From: a virus | DNA length: 20,250 bases | IMG/VR virus record: IMGVR_UViG_3300009408_000044 | Location: 1 to 20,250 of that record | Strand: one strand, 5' to 3' | Part shown: positions 1 to 8,279 of the stretch, piece after piece | Position numbering within the stretch: position 1 is the first letter of the stretch | Layout: each line of letters begins with the position of its first letter | Translations under genes and position numbers: made by a program | Notes under the pieces: generated by a model | Told to the model about the DNA's origin: nothing | What the model saw: the letters and a program-made list of their open reading frames with translations, nothing else | Database searches by the model: none

Positions 1-222
1 TCCCAGCTCCTTGTAATCTTCTGTGCGGGTGAGGTATTTACCATCTTTGAAGAGATTCAAATCTTGTGCAAGTCGATCATAATGCAGACTGTTTTTCATG
101 TGCCCTTTATGATCAGACCTATACCCTTCTCCAAGAGTGATTTCATACCCACGCTCATATGCAAATTTGAGCAATTCCGCCAGCATCTCTACGAATGCTG
201 ATTGTGCTTGTCGTAATGTCAT
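1..222 (-). CDS. Endolysin, M15 (VanY/L-Ala-D-Glu) peptidase family, 3' part outside window
   Basis: The ATG at 222 opens a frame that stays open to the window edge (74 codons visible), so the C-terminal part is missing. The visible residues hold the M15 signature S-x-H-x-x-R-L-A-x-D-L-N: S45, H47, R50 and D54, followed by a hydrophobic-Asp-Gly stretch (LFKDGKYL). In M15 peptidases this His and Asp bind the catalytic zinc; the second zinc His should lie beyond the edge. Such enzymes cut peptide cross-bridges or stems of peptidoglycan and act as phage lysins. No signal peptide is seen, so release through a holin is expected. The gene starts 3 nt after the upstream membrane-protein gene, with an AGAGG-like ribosome site 8 nt before the ATG. 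Its place at the end of the late operon fits lysis. Family assignment is firm; exact bond specificity is not known. Confidence 0.85.
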   Translation of the reverse strand, partial: MTLRQAQSAFVEMLAELLKFAYERGYEITLGEGYRSDHKGHMKNSLHYDRLAQDLNLFKDGKYLTRTEDYKELG

Positions 223-224
223 AG

Positions 225-482
225 TCAAGACCTCTTATCAAAATGCTTATCCATGCGATTTTCAATACGGTCAAAACGTCTGCCAAACTCTACCCGCATC
301 TGATCCACCGTCTTCGTCAAGGCTTCCACCTTGACTGCAATGGGACTGGATTTTTGCCATTTTTCATAATCATCCACAGTCATCCTGTTTTTGACACGGT
401 TGAATAGGAACCTCTGAACTAAAGCATTCGCCCCAACATAAGCTGTGACCAACACTCCGATAATCCAGTGCTTCTCCGGCAT
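225..482 (-). CDS. Small membrane-anchored coiled-coil protein, holin/spanin candidate
   Basis: The 85-residue product has one N-terminal hydrophobic segment (about residues 5-27: WIIGVLVTAYVGANALV and following), then a charged, heptad-like helix (about residues 45-80) ending in a basic tail. It sits directly before the endolysin gene, where phages usually keep holins or inner-membrane spanins. A single membrane span plus coiled coil also resembles XhlA-type or i-spanin proteins. No lipoprotein box and no embedded o-spanin gene was seen. An AGGAGG at 488-493 lies 2 nt from the first ATG (485) and 5 nt from the second (482). I chose the second, which gives a TGATG junction with the preceding 53-aa gene. 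Real gene: confident. Role: inferred from position and topology only. Confidence 0.75.
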   Translation of the reverse strand: MPEKHWIIGVLVTAYVGANALVQRFLFNRVKNRMTVDDYEKWQKSSPIAVKVEALTKTVDQMRVEFGRRFDRIENRMDKHFDKRS

Positions 483-643
483 CATCTCCTCCTCTTACGT
501 TTAGTTCCTTTCTTGTGGTACGTATCGTAGAACCCTTCTGCCCTACCCACTGCCTGTTTCTCCGTATACCCTTCCTTCCTGAACTCCGGGATAGCCCGTT
601 TCAGGTACTGCTTACGTGTTTCACCTTTTCTTGGTCTTGGCAT
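482..643 (-). CDS. Small basic phage protein, 53 aa
   Basis: A short frame reads MPRPRKGETRKQYLKRAIPE at its start and ends in a Lys/Arg-rich tail. It has a strong GGGAGG ribosome site (651-656) 7 nt before the ATG. Its 5' end overlaps the ATP-grasp gene by 23 nt and its TGA overlaps the next ATG (TGATG). The opening P-x-P-R-K-G-E-x-x-x-x-F/Y pattern recalls small proteins of unknown role found near head or portal genes of many phages ('PRKGE' start, then a helix with an A-V-x-x-A/C motif); this is recognition from memory, not a search. The protein is short and very basic, so binding to nucleic acid or to an acidic partner is possible. Without this gene the stretch 486-620 would be the only unexplained gap in the operon. 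I do not know its function. Confidence 0.72.
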   Translation of the reverse strand: MPRPRKGETRKQYLKRAIPEFRKEGYTEKQAVGRAEGFYDTYHKKGTKRKRRR

Positions 644-1916
644 CTTGAATCCTCCCTTGGGGTATATCCCACTTACCTACTTTTGGAAAAGTATACCCCC
701 ACTTTTCCAGTAAGGCTACTTCTTCCTGCATTCTATACCCTATATCTGATCTATACTGCTTTCCTACCAAATGAATTTTATCCACAACCTTATAGGCTTT
801 TTGCAAAGCTGTAAAAGCACTATGTCCCACTCCTGTAGCTACGCCAACAACTCCGTCATAAGCATTGGAGTACACCATAGTACCTTTTCTACTTACATCT
901 GTTGCCCAAAGGTCATTAGGCAAAAATTTTGCAAAATGACTTTTCCCTTTCATTTTTGGGTCAGGGGTGGAAGGGTAGGGAGGTACTGTTACCCGCACTC
1001 CAGCACCAACTTTCCACTTAAGTTCTCCTTTTCCAGAAAGGAAAGAAGTAAAGAAGTCTTCAATCTTCCCATCCCACATTGAAAGCAAAGTTTGGATTGC
1101 ATCATACCCGAATCGGGGTGTAAATTCCAACCCATGTGGAAGATGATCTGCTTGAGAAATTATAGAATTGATGTCAATAGGTCCCACAAACTTCATTCGA
1201 CGTAAGGTAGGAGTAAGTTTGTAGACAGTCTCCTTTGGAAGCTTCCCAGAAACTTGCATCACCACGTTTCCAGCGCATCCAATAGTAGGGCCTTTGTTAA
1301 AATCCATAAATTGCTTTTCTTCAAAGGTGCAGTTAGTGAAACCCTCAACAAAAGACTCTCCATTAAACCAACCCTCACAACTTACCTCAACCCCTTCTAC
1401 AAATTTTTGAAGCCCTACCACAGCTTTGGGATAGCGCCTTTGGTAATCAGAAAGTTTTTCAAGCATATCATCAGCAGAAGAAGCCACATAAGTAGATACT
1501 GTATCTACATTGTCATTTAACTTCACCACATACCTCTGTGGATGTTCAATCACAAAGCGCTCTGCTTCTGAGTAAGAAGTAAATGAATGCATCTTAGGCG
1601 AACGGATTTTGGAAACTTTCATAACTCCAATACCAAACAACCTATCAAGCTCAATCCTATCACCGAAACCACTTGCACCTATAACCCTTACCCCTCGTTT
1701 ACGTAAAGCATCTGCTTTTTTCCCAAACCCCACGTGGTCAAAAATAGCTACATCAACCCCTGCAACAGCAGATTCATAGGTAGAAGTAAAAGGAAAAAAG
1801 CCTTTGTAAACAGCTTTCGGGTCTTTAGCCCATACTTTTACCTTACTTCCTTCAAGAAGCATGCGATAAGCAATACTTAACCCATCCCCAAAAGCTGAAA
1901 TAAATGCCCATTTCAT
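621..1916 (-). CDS. PurD-like ATP-grasp enzyme (phosphoribosylamine-glycine ligase-related)
   Basis: The 431-residue product resembles GAR synthetase (PurD), normally 420-430 residues, over its whole length. It has an N-terminal pre-ATP-grasp-like part (residues 1-80, glycine-containing first loop then VKVWAKD), the nucleotide-binding strand VVKL (130-133), the hinge QKFVEGVEVSCEG (170-182), KGPTIGCAG (208-216; PurD has D-G-P-N-T-G-G-M-G), a D-I-N strand (248-250) and the metal/ATP motif LEFTPRFGYD (263-272; PurD has EFN-x-RFGDPE). The PurD glycine-rich loop after the lysine strand is absent (LNDNVDTVS instead), and the EFN Asn is Thr. ATP-grasp enzymes join a carboxylate to an amine through an acyl phosphate. 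Start: ATG overlapping the upstream TGA (ATGA), GGAGG 8 nt upstream. Lying among virion and lysis genes with no other purine gene visible, it is probably not simple purine synthesis; the substrate is unknown. Confidence 0.8.
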   Translation of the reverse strand: MKWAFISAFGDGLSIAYRMLLEGSKVKVWAKDPKAVYKGFFPFTSTYESAVAGVDVAIFDHVGFGKKADALRKRGVRVIGASGFGDRIELDRLFGIGVMKVSKIRSPKMHSFTSYSEAERFVIEHPQRYVVKLNDNVDTVSTYVASSADDMLEKLSDYQRRYPKAVVGLQKFVEGVEVSCEGWFNGESFVEGFTNCTFEEKQFMDFNKGPTIGCAGNVVMQVSGKLPKETVYKLTPTLRRMKFVGPIDINSIISQADHLPHGLEFTPRFGYDAIQTLLSMWDGKIEDFFTSFLSGKGELKWKVGAGVRVTVPPYPSTPDPKMKGKSHFAKFLPNDLWATDVSRKGTMVYSNAYDGVVGVATGVGHSAFTALQKAYKVVDKIHLVGKQYRSDIGYRMQEEVALLEKWGYTFPKVGKWDIPQGRIQDAKTKKR

Positions 1917-4900
1917 TGATATAACCTCCGTACCTCTGCAGCTCTCTTTTGAAGCGTTGTAGGAATCCTTCCGGGAGAAACAGTTTTTGCCTCTTGTAAT
2001 TTCCTTAAAAGGACTTGTGGAGAAAGATGAATCCTCTGGTAGGCAGGTTTCCCTCGGTTATAGTTTGCTAAGTCTCTTCTAACTTCTCTAAGACCTTCCG
2101 AATCTCCTTTATAAAAAGCTCTAACAAAACGATCATAGAAATACTCTCGATCAGTTGCAAGACGGTTTTGGAGAGAATGTATTGCATTTCTTGCTGCCCA
2201 AGTTTTTGCAACTCCAGAAGGAACAAAGCCTAAAGCCTTTAAAGTACTTTCTCCAAGAGATGGCTGGTAAATAAGCTTTCCTTTAGAAGTTCTGACTCCT
2301 TCTGTAGCATATTTGTAACCTTGTACTAAATTCCTCCCAGCTTCGGGAAGAAACTGAGAAAAAGCTTTTAAGGTATCCCCGGAACTTAAAGCTTTTGCAA
2401 GACGTTTAGGTCTTTGGAAAGTCACATCCCCTATAACGCCCAACACTCCAGGAAGATCTACCGAAGGAACAAGATCACCAACTCCGATACTCCCACTAAG
2501 GTCAACTCCCAAAGCACTTGGAACACCATGGTAAATAGAATCTGCAAGAACCCTCTCTGAAGAATGAGTTAAAAATCCTCCAGTTAAACGATGAAACCAT
2601 TCTCTAAAAGAAGTCTCTGGATCATACCCAGCTTTCTTCAATGCATAAAGAATAGGTCCACTAATAAGCACTCCAGAAAGACCTGAAAAAGCTGCCATAG
2701 CACCCATAGATTTGAGCAACGCTATTCCAGGATTTGTAGGAGATAATAAACCCTCCCCACTTGCCCTCAAAACTTCTTTTCCAAGACCTGACAACTCTGG
2801 CTGACGTCCTACCACATCCCTACCAATAAGCTGTCTTGCAAAGTTTACATTCATTAAAACATAGTTAAGAAGAAATGTACGAAAGGTACCTATTGGTGCA
2901 CCAATCCTACCTCTAAAGAGTTTTGGTCTATTAGCTTTTCCATACTCATAATGAGCATCCCTTACTAACTTCCGTGCAAAATTAGTGGCATCTATAAAAG
3001 AAAGTCCCTTCTCTCGTGCAACATCAAAAGCTGCAAGGAGCATTGTAGCACGATTGAAACGCTCAACCCCAGAAAAGAACATTCCACTGGAATCTCTCAG
3101 CTTCTTCACACTCTCTGGCAAAAAGCCTCCAGAGGTTTCTCCCTTAGCAGCACCCATTAATTCAAACATAAGTTTTGCCGATACATCTCCAGAAGCAATC
3201 CCAATTTCAAGGGCTTTTTGTTGCTCTGGCGAAAGAGGAGAATTTTTAGGGTTTACATAATGCATCATAACATCTTTTGAGGCCTTTGTTAAGCGCCTTA
3301 ATGCACCTTTGGTATATTGACTCAACACTGGCCAACCTGAAGTAATATTTTGTGTAGCATCAGCAAGAGCACTTTTTACATTCCACCCGAGATACATAGT
3401 GAAAAGTAACCCTCTAAGGGCTGCTGCTTCCTCTTGAGAGTTGAGGGTATACGACACATAGTCATCTGCATATGCTTTAAGATCTGACATAGATTGTGGG
3501 ATCTGAGCAAGGAGATCCCTCTGATCCCTCAAAGCAGGTGCTTTAGAAAGGTATCCTGCAAGACCAACAGCATAATCAGTAAGAGACCTTCCAAGATCCT
3601 CGCTAAACCCTGCTACATTTTTCCTATGAAGCAAATGAGAATTAAAACCTCTGTTGAGTAGAGGAGCCACTGAAGTAATGAACTCGTTTGCCACTCTGGG
3701 ATCAACTCCTGCAGTAGAAGCATAATTTTTCAATTCAGGAACAGAAAGTCCAGTGAAGATCTTCCTAAACTTCTTTGTCACAATCCCATGACGAATTCGA
3801 TTCTTAAGTGAAGGGTCTCTTTTTAGAAGATCAAGAATTGCAGCATCTCTTTCTCCTTTAGTCTTGAATTGTGCATACCAAGGAAGATCCTTCTCCCCCT
3901 TTTTGGGAGTAACTACTACATAGTACTTTCCAAAGCGGCTTTGTGGTATATAACCATTACGGGAGTTGATACTCTTATCAATCCTTTTAAGAGCTTTGAT
4001 CTTTTTGGTAAGTTCAGCTTTAAGGGCTTGGTCTTTTACAACCCCTCGAAAAGCAGCAAGCATAATAGGAGCATTATGCCAGTCCTTTTCTAACATAGCA
4101 ACCAACTTATTTGTCATATCTTCTGAAAGTGTTGCGTCATGAGCCCATTTTTGTAGATCGTATTTATTTACTACTTTTTCATACATAGCTTTATGTAAAT
4201 GGGTAAGCGCATCTTTCAAAAAGCTTGTTACTCCAAAATAAGCCTCTTTCTCTTTGGGGGAAAGCAAAGAAACTTCAGGGGAATTTTCATCAAAGTACCT
4301 CCCCTCAGAGTTACCTTTAAACAGTAAAGCACTCACTCTACCAAAACCCGGCAAGTCATTTTTCTGCATCTGTAGAAATGGACGAAGTTGCTGATGAAAT
4401 TGACTTGCCCATGAAGAAAAATGCTCTCCTTGCTGAAAAGCACGAAGGACGATAGGCTTAAAAATAGGATACCTATCAGCAAGATACAAAGGAGTAATGA
4501 TGTATTGTGAAAGTTTATCCCACCCAGTAAATTGCTTATAGGGTTTTTTCTCAAGAGAAGCAATTAGCTTCTTAATTTCTGGATCTTTAACCTTCGCTTT
4601 CATTCCTTCATAAATGTTACGAGTAGGAAGGTCAATAGAATCTCCCGTTTTTGGATCTTCTACTGGAGCACCAGCTGCTGCTCTTTTCCGTGCATCAGAC
4701 AAAGCTTTTTGGAAAAAGACTCTTCTGCCTCTTTTCAAAAAAGCTATCGTTGAAGCAAGCCCTAAAAGCCCTAAGAGGGGATAGTAATACCACTTTCCCT
4801 TTTCTTCTTTATCTCCCTGAAGTTGTGCTGCCTCAGCAGAAGAAGCAGATCCTACAAGTTTCAGTCCTGCCATGAGTCCTGCAAATTTGAGATACTTAGC

Positions 4901-7405
4901 CAACTTAGGGTCTTTCTTAAAAGCTTCTCTAAGAGAATTAAATAGCAGTGAATATTTTGGACTATGCACACCAACCCCGTTCTCAGCAATTTGCCCTATA
5001 GCTGTTGCCATTTGCTCTGCAGGGTCAGAAGCATAACTATCACTTATATGATCACCATACACACTATACATCAGATCTTTCCCCAAAGCTAATACTTTGG
5101 GAAATGGTACTTTTGGGTATAGACGTTTCAGTCCTACCCTCCAAGACTTTTCATACTCAGGTACTTTACGCTGCACTTCATGGGTATACTCATGTGCCAA
5201 AGTTTTTGAGGATAGATGAGCCAAGATAAGACCTAATTTTGTAAAATGCACCCCATACGACGGCCCCCCAGCAAAGTCTGCTATAATCTTAGAAGCTTCC
5301 TTCTGTGGAAGTGTAAGTACCCACGCACTTTTTTTGGGCATATTTTTCATAATAGACGCCACCACTGCTGGAAAAGCAGTTTCTGGTTTGTTACCAATCT
5401 TGATATGGTAATCGCCATTTGGATCGAAGGATTTATAAAGTTCTTCTATAGGAACAGCTCCAACCGAGTGAAAAAGAGTTTGAAGAGACTCCTTCACTTT
5501 ACTCTGCACATCCTTACTAAAAGTAGATCCCTCAACATCACTTACTGCAGCAATAAGATTATTTACTGTGCCCTCCAACCCTTTAGTCTTATACTGCTTC
5601 ATCCACTTATCAATATGATCCATTAACCCAACAGCATGTTCTAATTCAGCGTCTTCTATGGTGGGTTGTTGAGATCTCAAAAGATCCCGCCTTTTCATTT
5701 CTTCTACCGCATCAGCAAACCTCTCTTTGTAGAGATCCTTATTCTCTACATTTGCCCAATCAAGGCTGTTGGCTTTGTCAAGTTTGTCTTTTAGATGCGC
5801 ATAATTCTTAAGCAAAGCTTCGTCACTCATAGAAGCAAATGGATTACTTTCACCTCCACGAGATGTAGACTCATGCACTTTATCAAGAATCCTCTGTTCG
5901 GTAGGGGTAAACTTTTGCTCTCTAAACTTCCACATAGAGGGGTACTCTTTACTAAGAATAGAAGAAGTTCTAAAAGCAAGTCCTTGACGAGAAATTTGAG
6001 GATTCTCAGAAAGAACCTGCTCTGCTACCCTTTTCACCTCTTTCCCAAAGAGTAAGTTGGATTGAGGGTTTCCAGGAGATAGTTTCTCTTTAAGAGGTAC
6101 TTGCACTATAGGCTTCTGCAACTCCGGGTATTCTTTCAACACCTCCATGGGGACAGGTTTGCCTTCGGCGAGGGCTTTTTCAACAAGGTATTTATGTGGA
6201 TTATCTATACCCTGCTGCGGAATTTCAGCTATAGGCTTAGGCTGCAACTCCTCTATAGGAGTTCCTAATTCACCATAGCGAGCAATAATATCATTTACTG
6301 TTGCAGGTGTATCACCTATCCATAATAGATCCTTCGCAACATCTGCCTTGCGAGCAACTCTAATCTTAGGGTTCTTCACACCACGACGTTTTGCAAAGCT
6401 TTGTGCTTTCCCTAAATTAGCCCAAAAGGTGTTAGGCGCATTTATATTATCTGCGCCTACCCCTCTAAAAATATGAGCTTTCTCAAACTCCTCCTTTGTC
6501 ATCTGCCACGGTTCTTTCTTACCACCAACCTCTTCAGCCGCTTTATTTGCTACTACCAATCCTTCCTTGGGCGGCGTACCTCCACCCACAGGCAGCTCCT
6601 CAAGTTGTGGAACGGCTACTTTTGTAGGCTCTTCCGCAGGACTTTTTAAAGGTGGAGTTACTTTTTCTACTGGTTCACTGGGCTGAACTTTTCCAAGAGC
6701 GTCAAGGGATTTTAAAAACTCATCACCAGAAGAAAGCGCCTTCTTTGCTGCTACTTTTCCAGCAAGTTTGTGAGCACCTTTTACACCACCAAGCAAAATA
6801 GAATTTAAAAGAAAATCAGCGCCTACCTTTTGGGCTGAAGGTATTTTTCCTGTATTAGCATAAGTTTCAGCTTCTTGCACACCAGTAAGTCCCACCATTT
6901 CAGCAGGAAATCTTGCAGCTTTTGGAAGAAACTCAACAGGGCCTAAAAGTCCTCCAGTAAGAAACCCTAAAGCACCTTCCTTAGCACCTTCCGTAATACC
7001 TGCAACAACAGGATTTTTACCCTCTCTAAGAGCTGTCGCAGCAGATTGAGTACCTCCTACAGCAGCGGAACCACCCCCAAAAGCAAGAGCTTCTGGAAGA
7101 ATCTTGGCTACTAATGGTGCAAGTTTAACTCCAGCTTTTTCCAAAAGCGACATTCCGACTTTTTCAGCAATACCACCGGGGATAAGATACAAAGGAAGAT
7201 CCCCTAAGAGGTTGCCTGCACCATAAATGAGAGTTTCCCCAAAACCTTTAGGCCGGGTAATAAAGTGCTTCTTAACTCCTCCCATAGCTTCTACTAAAGA
7301 TGGAAGCGCAGCACTCTCCAACCCAGACATAAAGAGGGAACCTTTTGAAGGTCTTTGAGAAATATATTTATTATAAAGTGCCTGTGCTTCAGGTGAAAGA
7401 GCCAC
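1913..7405 (-). CDS. Giant internal virion/DNA-ejection protein with HExxH metallopeptidase motif and LPD38-like region
   Basis: At 1830 residues this is by far the largest gene, in the position of T7 gp16, after two helical internal virion proteins. Visible parts: Gly/Ala-rich hydrophobic N-terminus (50-215); Pro/Glu-rich linker (240-300); short segment with HIFRG and NTFWAN (302-380) of possible ADP-ribosyltransferase type; helical region; zinc motif H738-E-Y-T-H742 with a candidate third ligand E797 in SDPAEQMA; signal-like hydrophobic stretch (840-860) and membrane segment (872-890). A long helical C-terminal half includes GWNVKSALADATQN, ERFNRATMLLAA and GVDLSGSIGVGDL, which recall the LPD38-type regions of large phage polyvalent proteins. 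The expected role is ejection with the genome, cleaving cell-wall peptide or processing proteins and helping form a channel. Start is GTG with GGAGG 9 nt upstream; no ATG competes. Function as ejection protein: good inference; activity untested. Confidence 0.82.
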   Translation of the reverse strand: MALSPEAQALYNKYISQRPSKGSLFMSGLESAALPSLVEAMGGVKKHFITRPKGFGETLIYGAGNLLGDLPLYLIPGGIAEKVGMSLLEKAGVKLAPLVAKILPEALAFGGGSAAVGGTQSAATALREGKNPVVAGITEGAKEGALGFLTGGLLGPVEFLPKAARFPAEMVGLTGVQEAETYANTGKIPSAQKVGADFLLNSILLGGVKGAHKLAGKVAAKKALSSGDEFLKSLDALGKVQPSEPVEKVTPPLKSPAEEPTKVAVPQLEELPVGGGTPPKEGLVVANKAAEEVGGKKEPWQMTKEEFEKAHIFRGVGADNINAPNTFWANLGKAQSFAKRRGVKNPKIRVARKADVAKDLLWIGDTPATVNDIIARYGELGTPIEELQPKPIAEIPQQGIDNPHKYLVEKALAEGKPVPMEVLKEYPELQKPIVQVPLKEKLSPGNPQSNLLFGKEVKRVAEQVLSENPQISRQGLAFRTSSILSKEYPSMWKFREQKFTPTEQRILDKVHESTSRGGESNPFASMSDEALLKNYAHLKDKLDKANSLDWANVENKDLYKERFADAVEEMKRRDLLRSQQPTIEDAELEHAVGLMDHIDKWMKQYKTKGLEGTVNNLIAAVSDVEGSTFSKDVQSKVKESLQTLFHSVGAVPIEELYKSFDPNGDYHIKIGNKPETAFPAVVASIMKNMPKKSAWVLTLPQKEASKIIADFAGGPSYGVHFTKLGLILAHLSSKTLAHEYTHEVQRKVPEYEKSWRVGLKRLYPKVPFPKVLALGKDLMYSVYGDHISDSYASDPAEQMATAIGQIAENGVGVHSPKYSLLFNSLREAFKKDPKLAKYLKFAGLMAGLKLVGSASSAEAAQLQGDKEEKGKWYYYPLLGLLGLASTIAFLKRGRRVFFQKALSDARKRAAAGAPVEDPKTGDSIDLPTRNIYEGMKAKVKDPEIKKLIASLEKKPYKQFTGWDKLSQYIITPLYLADRYPIFKPIVLRAFQQGEHFSSWASQFHQQLRPFLQMQKNDLPGFGRVSALLFKGNSEGRYFDENSPEVSLLSPKEKEAYFGVTSFLKDALTHLHKAMYEKVVNKYDLQKWAHDATLSEDMTNKLVAMLEKDWHNAPIMLAAFRGVVKDQALKAELTKKIKALKRIDKSINSRNGYIPQSRFGKYYVVVTPKKGEKDLPWYAQFKTKGERDAAILDLLKRDPSLKNRIRHGIVTKKFRKIFTGLSVPELKNYASTAGVDPRVANEFITSVAPLLNRGFNSHLLHRKNVAGFSEDLGRSLTDYAVGLAGYLSKAPALRDQRDLLAQIPQSMSDLKAYADDYVSYTLNSQEEAAALRGLLFTMYLGWNVKSALADATQNITSGWPVLSQYTKGALRRLTKASKDVMMHYVNPKNSPLSPEQQKALEIGIASGDVSAKLMFELMGAAKGETSGGFLPESVKKLRDSSGMFFSGVERFNRATMLLAAFDVAREKGLSFIDATNFARKLVRDAHYEYGKANRPKLFRGRIGAPIGTFRTFLLNYVLMNVNFARQLIGRDVVGRQPELSGLGKEVLRASGEGLLSPTNPGIALLKSMGAMAAFSGLSGVLISGPILYALKKAGYDPETSFREWFHRLTGGFLTHSSERVLADSIYHGVPSALGVDLSGSIGVGDLVPSVDLPGVLGVIGDVTFQRPKRLAKALSSGDTLKAFSQFLPEAGRNLVQGYKYATEGVRTSKGKLIYQPSLGESTLKALGFVPSGVAKTWAARNAIHSLQNRLATDREYFYDRFVRAFYKGDSEGLREVRRDLANYNRGKPAYQRIHLSPQVLLRKLQEAKTVSPGRIPTTLQKRAAEVRRLYQ

Positions 7406-7407
7406 CT

Positions 7408-8265
7408 TTATTCTCCTCCCAAAGAGTTTATCACTGCAAGAGCGTTACGAAAACGAGCCGAGGCTTCCTTATCAGGAGTATAATGCTGCAAAGCATTCAC
7501 TTGAGCATTTACTAATCTTGCTGCAAGAATTTCTCTTGCGAGTTCCTGCTTCTTTCGCTGCAACGCTGAAAGAGATTCTTGGAACTGACGATCAATCTCT
7601 GCAAGCTGCTTTTGATACTCAGGTGATTGTGGTGTTGGTGTATCCAAAGGAGCATACCCTTGTAAAGCAGTTGCAAAACTTTGCCCTATAGAAGGAGCAA
7701 ATTGTTTGTTAAGAGCATCTAATGCTGCTTTCCTTTGAAGAGCTAACTTTTTCTCCTCCTCCTGAAAAGGAATTTCTACCAAGGAAGTTATAGGCTTTGA
7801 GTATATATCCTCAGCAGGGATTCCCATATTCTGCAAATCAGACACATACCCCACTCTTTGCTTTACAAGAGGCAACACCTGTTCACTATAAGAAGGTTCC
7901 TTAGCTTTACCTGCAAGAGCAGCACTTAACTCCTCCAACTTATATCTATGCTTTTGTGCCTCTGTTTGACTTTGCTCTGCGGGAATTGATGGAAGTGCGT
8001 ATTGTGTGTCATGAGAAATAGTGGGTAAGGGCCTCAAGAATACCCCAACATCCCGAGCAGCTTTAAGCATACGAGAACTTGCAGGAACAGCTGAGTTTGG
8101 CACTGTTGCCATATAGTTTTTTACCATCTCAAGTTCTCGCGCTCTCTTTGTAGCATCTTGAGCTGCATTCCATTTCTCAAGATCTATCTTATTTTGCAAG
8201 GCTCTCCTGGTTCCTATATCTCCGGGACCCGCAAGGTAGTGACCTATAAGATCAAGAAACCCCAT
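7408..8265 (-). CDS. Internal virion (ejection) protein, helical, 285 aa
   Basis: This 285-residue product is soluble and Ala/Gln/Lys-rich, with long predicted helices (about residues 20-50, 95-120, 165-190 and 220-260). There is a short hydrophobic N-terminus (MGFLDLIGHYLAGPG) and no catalytic motif. It lies between another helical protein and the 1830-aa ejection protein, matching the gp14-gp15-gp16 order of T7 and the ejection cassettes of other podoviruses. It is therefore likely packed inside the head or portal axis and released with DNA. AGGAGG stands 7 nt before the ATG, and the stop is 2 nt before the next GTG start, so translation is probably coupled. Family not recognised from sequence alone; the assignment rests on position and composition. 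Confidence 0.65.
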   Translation of the reverse strand: MGFLDLIGHYLAGPGDIGTRRALQNKIDLEKWNAAQDATKRARELEMVKNYMATVPNSAVPASSRMLKAARDVGVFLRPLPTISHDTQYALPSIPAEQSQTEAQKHRYKLEELSAALAGKAKEPSYSEQVLPLVKQRVGYVSDLQNMGIPAEDIYSKPITSLVEIPFQEEEKKLALQRKAALDALNKQFAPSIGQSFATALQGYAPLDTPTPQSPEYQKQLAEIDRQFQESLSALQRKKQELAREILAARLVNAQVNALQHYTPDKEASARFRNALAVINSLGGE

Positions 8266-8279
8266 TTTACTTCCTCCTA

